This document shows, in pieces, positions 26,455 through 32,555 of a stretch of DNA of 34,533 nt. The notes under the pieces are model-generated. The model saw only the letters and a program-made list of their open reading frames with translations, had not been told where the DNA came from and searched no databases. The position numbers and the translations under genes were made by a program. Position 1 is the first letter of the stretch. The number at the start of each line of letters is the position of its first letter. Where the stretch lies: contig JAEKKE010000084.1 in assembly GCA_019510535.1 (NCBI GenBank), forward strand, positions 1-34,533. Direction: 5' to 3'. Source of the stretch: Acidobacteriota bacterium (GTDB lineage: Bacteria; Acidobacteriota; Terriglobia; Terriglobales; Acidobacteriaceae).

Positions 26455-26718
26455 AGAGCCGATAGCCTCGTTACCCATTCTTCGCGGTTTTATCGCGAAG
26501 GGTGGGGTCCCCGGCGAACTTGTTCGCTGGGGTTAGCGTGGGGTATCGCGCTGTGCGCGACCGCTCCTTCGTTTTTAGTGGCGGCGAGGCAGAGGGGTGA
26601 AATTTCGATACTTCCCAGAAATATGATCTCGGCCCTGGAGACCAAGGACGGTCTCGCTTCGCTCGATACCCCACCCTTTCGCTTCGCGAAAGAATGGGGC
26701 AACGAGGGTATCGGCTCT
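26455..26718. repeat. 264-bp element with long imperfect terminal inverted repeats, copy D
   Basis: The left end (from AGAGCCGATAGCCTCGTT, 26455) and the right end (to 26718; reverse complement begins AGAGCCGATACCCTCGTT) are imperfect inverted repeats of about 50 bp. Each arm contains its own small hairpin: CTTCGCG/CGCGAAG at 26480-26500 and CTTTCGC/GCGAAAG at 26676-26692. Just inside the left arm is a hairpin with right arm GTTCGCTGGGG (26522-26532), almost identical to the 11-bp hairpin in copy B. The 354-bp space between the VOC gene and the ccm operon (26395-26748) holds little else, and no convincing coding sequence. Confidence 0.65.
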
Positions 26719-26748
26719 GTTGACGAGGTTCCTGTCGATTATTGGGCG

Positions 26749-27015
26749 TTATGCGCGTTCCAGGCGTTCCATCTCGCCCATGATCTCTGCCGCTTCGTTC
26801 TCCAGCAGAGACCGCTGGGTGACGTAGTCCTCTTCCGGATATTTGCCGGCCTTGTACTCGAAGTTCAGGTCGCGCAGATTTTCGTATACGGCTTCTTTGC
26901 GCTCACGGAGATAGTCGAGCTGCGACTTGGCACGTTGCGAAAAGGGATTCTCGGCTGGCCAGAAGATGTAGGCCAGTGAGGCAAGGGTCAGAACAGCAGC
27001 GGCAACCAGTCCCAT
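26749..27015 (-). CDS. Small membrane protein of the cytochrome c maturation operon (CcmI-like N-terminus)
   Basis: Protein of 88 aa with one N-terminal membrane helix (about 2-20) and a long charged helix (about 28-88) containing YENLRDLNFEYKAGKYPEEDY. This pattern matches the N-terminal part of CcmI/CycH-type proteins and similar short proteins encoded beside ccmH, but the TPR part of CcmI is missing. Its ATG overlaps the ccmH stop by one base (TGATG), so translation is coupled. It probably assists CcmH/CcmF in presenting apocytochrome; this role is inferred from position. Confidence 0.75.
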   Translation of the reverse strand: MGLVAAAVLTLASLAYIFWPAENPFSQRAKSQLDYLRERKEAVYENLRDLNFEYKAGKYPEEDYVTQRSLLENEAAEIMGEMERLERA

Positions 27016-27533
27016 CAGTACTCCGTCTCCCGGCGAATGCGTTCGCGCACGGCGTCGTTCTCCGGCAACTGAACCGGAATGCCCTCTGGTGTGGTCACCG
27101 TGTTTCTACGACGGCGTACCCAGGCGCGTACCAGAAAAGCAGTTCCGATCGTCGCCAGCAGAAAGACTGCGACAGGAGTAATCCAGGCAACCGTATCGAA
27201 GCCGCCGCGGATTGGTGCAGCCAGAACCGTGGGGCCGTACTTCGCGGCAAACCAGTTGAAGATCGGAGTATCGCCGTCGCCGCTGGCAAGCCGCGTTCGC
27301 AGTTCGCCGATCATCCGGTCAGAGTCCGGGCATCCAACGTGGTTGCACTCCAGCAGAATCTGGCCGCAACTACAGACGCATATCATGGCGTGGCCAAGCC
27401 TGTTGAAGCGAGTGCCTGTGTCGTCTGCAGCCGCCATCAGCAAGACTGTGCCCAACAAGACCACGCAGAGCTGCGCCATGCGGTGACGTAAGGTGTGTAT
27501 AACGAAGGCAGGAACAATAGAACGAATACGCAT
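27015..27533 (-). CDS. ccmH: Cytochrome c maturation protein CcmH
   Basis: Membrane-anchored thiol protein of 172 aa that reduces or holds apocytochrome c for heme attachment. An N-terminal hydrophobic segment (about 18-37) exports the domain. The cysteine region is CVCSCGQ (C52, C54, C56) followed by LLECNHVGCP (C63, C68), with a second membrane helix about 113-136. The classical LRCxxCQ motif is replaced by this cysteine-rich variant. The start at 27533 overlaps the ccmF stop by one base (TGATG). An internal ATG (MAQLCVV) is less likely. Confidence 0.85.
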   Translation of the reverse strand: MRIRSIVPAFVIHTLRHRMAQLCVVLLGTVLLMAAADDTGTRFNRLGHAMICVCSCGQILLECNHVGCPDSDRMIGELRTRLASGDGDTPIFNWFAAKYGPTVLAAPIRGGFDTVAWITPVAVFLLATIGTAFLVRAWVRRRRNTVTTPEGIPVQLPENDAVRERIRRETEY

Positions 27534-29584
27534 CAGTCACCACTCCCAACTGCGACGGCTTCCGTATGGGAGACGCGCGATGTCGCCAGTGCAGGTTTGA
27601 TGGCCGGTGCAAGAGCGACGAAGGTTCCGACGATGATGATGAAGACACCGATCCAGATCCAGATCACAAGAGGATTGAGGAATGCTTTGATGATCGGGCG
27701 ATTGGTCTCTGGATTGTTCCCCATGTAGATGACATAGAGATCATGCTGTAGGGTCGAATAATTGGCGACGACCGTGGAGTTCGTCTGGCTGGCAGCGTAG
27801 AAGCGACTCTCGGGCGAAAGCTGCGTCACAAACTTTCCGTTCTTGTAGACGTCAAGAAGTGCATACTTCGTGTCGTAGACAGGGTTGGAGTCTTCCGTGT
27901 AGGACTGGCAGCGCAATTCGTAAGGACCCACCGAAAACCTGTCACCGAAGCCAACTTCTTTTTCCATTGACTGGTTGAACGCTCCGCCAGCGATACCGAC
28001 AATGATCACGACAACGCCAAAGTGGACAATGTACCCGCCATAGCGTCGCGTATTGCGCTGGATCAGTTGCAGTGAGGCGGTGAAGAGGTTCTTGCCGGTC
28101 TGTGTGCTGACAACGTTGGCGCCGCGCAGAAACTCCGAAAGGATCGCCGCGATGACCCCGGCGCCCAGGGAGAAGGCCATCAGGGAGTAGAGCTGTGACT
28201 GGTCTTCCCAGGGACGGACATGCGCGATCATCAGGCCGATCGCGTTGGCGACGGTCGCAATGGAGGGCAGAATAAAGTTCCGGCGGATGGTTCGCAGCGT
28301 GGTGCTGCGCCATGCCAGCAGTGGCCCCACACCCGTCAGGAACAGCAGGAAGAGGCCGATCGGCAGAGCGACGCGGTTATAGAACGGAGCGCCGACTGTC
28401 GCCTTGGACCCCTGCACATACTCGCTCAGGACCGGGAAGAGCGTGCCCCACAGCACGGTAAAGCAGGCGACCAGCAGGATGAGGTTATTGAAAAGGAAGC
28501 TGGACTCGCGGGAGACGATCGACTCGAGCTTGTTCTCCGTCTTCAGATGATCGCGCTGCCGTACGAAGACGAAGAGGCATACACAGAAGACGAGGACCAG
28601 GAAGCCGTAAAACCAGTTCCCGATGCTGGACTGTGCGAAGGCGTGGACGGAGCTGACCAGGCCGGAGCGCGTCAGCAGCGTTCCCAGCACGGTAAGCATG
28701 AAGGTGGAGAAGATGAGCCAGACATTCCAGCTCTTCATCATGCCGCGCTTCTCCTGCATCATGACCGAGTGCAGGAACGCTGTGCCTGTCAGCCATGGCA
28801 TCAGGCTGGCGTTCTCAACCGGGTCCCATCCCCAGTAGCCGCCCCAACCGAGTACCGAGTATGCCCAGTGCGCGCCCAGGAAGATGCCGACGGTCAGGAA
28901 GAGCCACGTCACCATCGTCCAGCGGCGGGTGATGTGGATCCACTTCTCGCCGGGGTAGCGCATAATCAGGGCGCCGAGCGCGAAGGCGAAGGGGACAGTG
29001 AACCCTACGTAACCCAGGTAAAGCATCGGGGGATGGATCACCATCTCCGGATACTGCAGCAGGGGATTGAGACCGAAGCCGTCCGGAGGAATCTCGCCCG
29101 GCTGGATGGAAAAAGGCGGAGCGGCAAAGACCAGCAGAAGCAGGAAGAAGACCTGAACTCCAGACAGGATGGTGGAGGCGTGGGCGGTCAGCCGGACGTC
29201 GACCTTATGGCGGAGCCGGAGGACGAATCCGTAGGCGGCCAGCAGCCAGCTCCACAGCAGCAGCGAACCCTCCTGCCCGGACCATAGAGCGGAAAATTTG
29301 TACGCCGGATGCAGGTCGCGGTTGGTGTGGTGGAGGATATAGGCCACCGAATAGTCATTGGTGAATGCCGCCCATACCAGCGCAAAAGCCGCGCAGGAGA
29401 CGGCGGCGAAGGTCATGATGCCGGCACGGCGGGCAGTCTCCGAGAGGCGCTCAGGGGCAATGCGTCCGGAACGGCCGGTTGCCATCTGCCAGAGCGATGC
29501 TCCGCCCATAGCCAGGGAGTAGACAGCAAGCACGAGGGCCAGCAGCAGGGAGAAACTGCCAAAGGTAGGCATGGGGTGCGGCAT
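27533..29584 (-). CDS. ccmF: Cytochrome c heme lyase subunit CcmF
   Basis: Polytopic inner-membrane protein of 683 aa, the normal CcmF length, that attaches heme to apocytochrome c. The tryptophan-rich heme-handling motif WGGYWGWDPVENASLMPWL is complete, followed by GTLLTRSGLVSSVHAF. Histidines in YLGYVGFTVPFAFA and HPPMLYLG regions are typical. A periplasmic domain before the last helix (about 560-650) matches the family. It is the first gene of ccmF-ccmH-(88-aa), with one-base start/stop overlaps throughout. CcmA-E genes are not in the window. Confidence 0.94.
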   Translation of the reverse strand: MPHPMPTFGSFSLLLALVLAVYSLAMGGASLWQMATGRSGRIAPERLSETARRAGIMTFAAVSCAAFALVWAAFTNDYSVAYILHHTNRDLHPAYKFSALWSGQEGSLLLWSWLLAAYGFVLRLRHKVDVRLTAHASTILSGVQVFFLLLLVFAAPPFSIQPGEIPPDGFGLNPLLQYPEMVIHPPMLYLGYVGFTVPFAFALGALIMRYPGEKWIHITRRWTMVTWLFLTVGIFLGAHWAYSVLGWGGYWGWDPVENASLMPWLTGTAFLHSVMMQEKRGMMKSWNVWLIFSTFMLTVLGTLLTRSGLVSSVHAFAQSSIGNWFYGFLVLVFCVCLFVFVRQRDHLKTENKLESIVSRESSFLFNNLILLVACFTVLWGTLFPVLSEYVQGSKATVGAPFYNRVALPIGLFLLFLTGVGPLLAWRSTTLRTIRRNFILPSIATVANAIGLMIAHVRPWEDQSQLYSLMAFSLGAGVIAAILSEFLRGANVVSTQTGKNLFTASLQLIQRNTRRYGGYIVHFGVVVIIVGIAGGAFNQSMEKEVGFGDRFSVGPYELRCQSYTEDSNPVYDTKYALLDVYKNGKFVTQLSPESRFYAASQTNSTVVANYSTLQHDLYVIYMGNNPETNRPIIKAFLNPLVIWIWIGVFIIIVGTFVALAPAIKPALATSRVSHTEAVAVGSGD

Positions 29585-29692
29585 GAGGAGGCTCCACCGC
29601 TCATTTTCTCAGGCTATAGGCATGCCGGGCAATGAGCTTGCGCGGTTAGCGGACTGATCGACCGGAAATCGCGCGTCTGGAGCTTCGTCCAG

Positions 29693-30088
29693 CTAGGCGA
29701 TATCGCGCTTTTCGTCCCCGTCGCCAGGATTGATCAACCTGTGAACGCTGGCCAGAAGGTTATCCGGTAGAAGAGGTTTCAGGCGAAAGTTCACGTTCAG
29801 GTCCACGTATTCGTCTTCCGCCTCTTCCATGCCGCTGATAACCAGCACCGGCAGGGCAGGAGCAAAGGTACGAAGCTCGCGCACGAACTCCGCCCCGGTC
29901 ATGCCGGGCATGATGTGGTCTGTAATCACCAGGTCGATGACTGCGGGAAACTCGTTGGCCCGAAACTGTTCCAGGGCGCGCTGCGGATTTAAAGCGGGGA
30001 TCACAAAGTAGCCGGCACGCTTCAGGATCGTCTGGCGGGTGGCTGCCTGTACCGCGTTGTCGTCAATCAAGAGAACCGTGGATTGCAT
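29693..30088 (-). CDS. Receiver-only response regulator
   Basis: Single receiver domain of 131 aa with D9-D10, phospho-acceptor D57 (LVITDHIMPGMTG), S85 and K104-P105, and no output domain. No kinase is adjacent, so it is an orphan. It is related in design to the receiver at 6931-7302 and could accept phosphate from that or a distant kinase. The ATG at 30088 (MQSTVLLIDDN) is preferred because it fits the domain start; an ATG at 30115 would add nine residues. Neither has a good ribosome site. The 252 bp between the alternative upstream start and the symporter hold no gene I can support. Confidence 0.82.
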   Translation of the reverse strand: MQSTVLLIDDNAVQAATRQTILKRAGYFVIPALNPQRALEQFRANEFPAVIDLVITDHIMPGMTGAEFVRELRTFAPALPVLVISGMEEAEDEYVDLNVNFRLKPLLPDNLLASVHRLINPGDGDEKRDIA

Positions 30089-30367
30089 ACGTTTGTTCGG
30101 CAGGAAGTGAAGCATAAGTACCGCAATCTTTCAGGGGCCTGTTCCCGAACAGCGGAGGACACCGAGCTTCATATTAGCCTGACCGTCGTCCCGGGCCAGG
30201 GGGGCACGCGGCGCAGCCGAACTCTCCTGGTTAACGACGTACGATGCACCTCCCCCTCGGTAAGGTTGCCGACACCGAAGGAAGAGGCTTCCGTGAGATA
30301 TCAGTAATCCGGTTAGAATGAGCGCGATGACGATGTTGCCCAAAATCGTCAGGACTGGATTGCATAC

Positions 30368-32143
30368 GTGACCCTGACCTTCATTGACTGGCTGATCATG
30401 CTGGTCTATTTCGTTTTCGTGCTCGGCATCGGATTTACGCTGAAGCGTTACATGCGGACCAGCAACGACTTCTTCCTTGCCGGCCGCTCCATTCCGGCCT
30501 GGATCTGTGGTCTGGCCTTCATCTCAGCCAACCTGGGAGCCCAGGAAGTCATCGGCATGGGCGCCTCCGGCGCCAAGTACGGCATCGCCACCAGCCACTT
30601 CTATTGGATCGGCGCCGTCCCTGCCATGGTCTTTGTCGGCATCTTTATGATGCCCTTTTACTACGGCTCCAAGGCCCGTTCCGTCCCGGAGTACCTGCGG
30701 CTGCGCTTCGATGAGAAGACCCGGGCGGTCAACGCCTTCAGCTTCGCCATCATGACGGTCTTCAGCTCGGGCATCTCCATGTATGCCATGGCGCTGCTGA
30801 TCCAGACGCTGGGTCTGTTCCACGGCATTATTCCCGACCAGTACATCTTCCATGTCTCGGTCCTGCTCAGCGCTGTCATCGTGCTGGCTTATATCTTCCT
30901 GGGCGGACTCACCTCGGCCATCTACAACGAAGTGCTTCAGTTCTTCCTGATCGTGGCTGGTTTCGCTCCGCTGGTCTGGGTCGGCCTGAAGAATGTCGGT
31001 GGATGGCATGGTATTCAGCAGCGCCTGCCCGGCCCGATGACCCATTCCTGGCAGGGCATGACCCATGCCAACACCAACCCGCTTGGCGTGGAGTGGTTCG
31101 GTCTGGTCATGGGACTTGGATTTGTACTCAGCTTTGGCTACTGGTGCACGGACTTCCTCGTCGTCCAGCGCGCCATGGCGGCTAACTCTGAGGAGAGCGC
31201 ACGCCGCGTTCCCTTGATCGCGGCCATCCCCAAGATGTTCTTCCCCTTCCTGGTCATCTTGCCCGGCCTGATCGCGGTCAGCATTCCTGTCGCGCAGCAC
31301 GCCGCGCAAAACCATCTTGTCGGCGCCAGCACGGCGGGAACGAGCCTCGGCATTATTCCGCAGAAGGTGAACCCGGTCAGCGGAGCTCCGATGCTGGACG
31401 ATAAGGGCCAGCCGGTCTACAACTATGACCTGGCCATCCCGGCGCTGCTGCTCCACTACTTCCCCTCGGGAATCCTTGGCCTGGGACTCACCGCTCTGCT
31501 AGCCAGCTTTATGTCAGGCATGGCGGGCAATGTAACCGCCTTCAACACGGTGTGGACATACGACATCTATCAGAGCTATATCAACAAGCGCGCTACCGAT
31601 GCCCACTATCTGATGATGGGACGCATAGCGACTGTCGGCGGTATTCTGCTATCGATTGCAGCGGCGTATGCAGCGACCAGCTTCAACAACATCATGGACG
31701 CGCTGCAACTGGTCTTCAGCTTTGTGAACGCGCCGCTCTTCGCCACCTTCCTTCTGGGAATGTTCTGGAAGCGCACTACCGGACACGGCGCCTTCAGCGG
31801 TCTGATCCTCGGCACCAGCGCGGCTTTGCTGCATCATGGCCTGACGCTGCCACAGGATGCAGCTCCTGGTCTCCATGGCGCCTGGATCAAGCTCGTCCAC
31901 ACCTATCCCAGCGACATGGCGCAGAACTTCTGGACCGCAATTGTGGCCTTCTCCGTCAATCTGCTGGTGACCGTCGCCATCAGCCTGATGACGAAGCCAC
32001 GGCCTGAGCCTGAACTGGTCGGCCTGGTCTATTCACTCACACCTAAGCCAGTGGAGGAGCACCTCGCCTGGTGGCAGAAGCCGGCATCGCTGGCGATCGC
32101 CGTGCTGGTCTTGCTGGTGATTCTCAACCTGGTATTCGCATAG
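30368..32143 (+). CDS. Sodium:solute symporter (SSS family)
   Basis: Inner-membrane symporter of 591 aa with about 14 membrane helices, importing a solute (sugar, organic acid or similar) with sodium. Family landmarks are DWLIMLVYFVFVLGIGF at the start, SNDFFLAGRSIPAWICGLAFISANLGAQE (unwound TM1 region, about 30-60), ARSVPEYLRLRF and GILGLGLTALLASFMSGMAGN near the sodium site. FISANLGAQEVIG resembles SGLT/NIS-type sugar transporters, but the substrate is uncertain. The start is GTG (30368). A possible -10 (TAGAAT, 30314-30319) lies upstream. The next gene begins 9 bp after the stop with an excellent ribosome site, indicating an operon. Confidence 0.92.
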   Translation: MTLTFIDWLIMLVYFVFVLGIGFTLKRYMRTSNDFFLAGRSIPAWICGLAFISANLGAQEVIGMGASGAKYGIATSHFYWIGAVPAMVFVGIFMMPFYYGSKARSVPEYLRLRFDEKTRAVNAFSFAIMTVFSSGISMYAMALLIQTLGLFHGIIPDQYIFHVSVLLSAVIVLAYIFLGGLTSAIYNEVLQFFLIVAGFAPLVWVGLKNVGGWHGIQQRLPGPMTHSWQGMTHANTNPLGVEWFGLVMGLGFVLSFGYWCTDFLVVQRAMAANSEESARRVPLIAAIPKMFFPFLVILPGLIAVSIPVAQHAAQNHLVGASTAGTSLGIIPQKVNPVSGAPMLDDKGQPVYNYDLAIPALLLHYFPSGILGLGLTALLASFMSGMAGNVTAFNTVWTYDIYQSYINKRATDAHYLMMGRIATVGGILLSIAAAYAATSFNNIMDALQLVFSFVNAPLFATFLLGMFWKRTTGHGAFSGLILGTSAALLHHGLTLPQDAAPGLHGAWIKLVHTYPSDMAQNFWTAIVAFSVNLLVTVAISLMTKPRPEPELVGLVYSLTPKPVEEHLAWWQKPASLAIAVLVLLVILNLVFA

Positions 32144-32152
32144 GAGGAATGC

Positions 32153-32401
32153 ATGGGACTCGATATCCGTTTTCCGCTTGGCCTGATGTTTCTTGTGACC
32201 GGCGGCCTGATGACCGTCTATGGATTCTTCACCCGCGGCTCAGCCATCTATCAGAAGTCGCTGGGCGATAATCTGAACATCGAATGGGGAATCGTGATGT
32301 TCCTGTTCGGCGCGCTGATGTGGTACCTCGGCAAGCGCCAGAGCTGGAAGAACGATCCGGTGAATCCGCGTCCATGGGAGCGGCCGCAGTATCCGCACTA
32401 A
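32153..32401 (+). CDS. Small membrane protein linked to the symporter
   Basis: An 82-aa protein with two predicted membrane helices (about 5-26 and 45-61) and a hydrophilic, proline-rich C-terminus (VNPRPWERPQYPH). I do not recognise a family. It starts 9 bp after the symporter stop with AGGAGGAA as ribosome site, one of the best in the window, and is followed by a terminator. It is probably a partner or stability factor of the symporter, as small subunits accompany some other SSS transporters; this is inference. Confidence 0.8.
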   Translation: MGLDIRFPLGLMFLVTGGLMTVYGFFTRGSAIYQKSLGDNLNIEWGIVMFLFGALMWYLGKRQSWKNDPVNPRPWERPQYPH

Positions 32402-32407
32402 GGTAAG

Positions 32408-32435
32408 AGTTAAAAGTTGCAAGTTGAAAGTTGAA
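32408..32435 (+). repeat. Tandem heptamer repeat (AGTTGAA-like, four units)
   Basis: Four 7-bp units in a row: AGTTAAA, AGTTGCA, AGTTGAA, AGTTGAA. The array lies just after the stop of the 82-aa protein gene and directly before the terminator hairpin. Short tandem heptamers like this are seen in intergenic DNA of several bacterial groups; no function is evident. Confidence 0.7.
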
Positions 32436-32440
32436 GAGGT

Positions 32441-32480
32441 ACAGCATGGGCGGGCGAAGTGATTTGCCCGCCCATGTTGT
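32441..32480 (+). terminator. Strong hairpin terminator of the symporter operon
   Basis: ACAGCATGGGCGGGC (32441-32455) pairs with GCCCGCCCATGTTGT (32466-32480) over 15 bp with one G-U pair and a 10-base loop, followed by CTTTCG. It ends the symporter and small-protein operon, before the kinase gene. Confidence 0.75.
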
Positions 32481-32555
32481 CTTTCGCGATGACACACCCT
32501 AGGCATGACCCTGTGTCGGAGTAAAGTTCCACAGCCGACTTGCGATAATCAAGAT

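Noticed and set aside
28220..29287. Long plus-strand open frame opposite ccmF
   Set aside because: It is highly charged and low in complexity, lacks any domain, and lies entirely opposite a clear CcmF with its WWD motif; it is a typical shadow in G+C-rich DNA.
30131..30343. Open frame on the minus strand with a hydrophobic N-terminus in the gap before the symporter
   Set aside because: Only the first 20 residues look membrane-like. The rest has no domain character, there is no convincing ribosome site, and the region is better explained as the symporter's promoter region.
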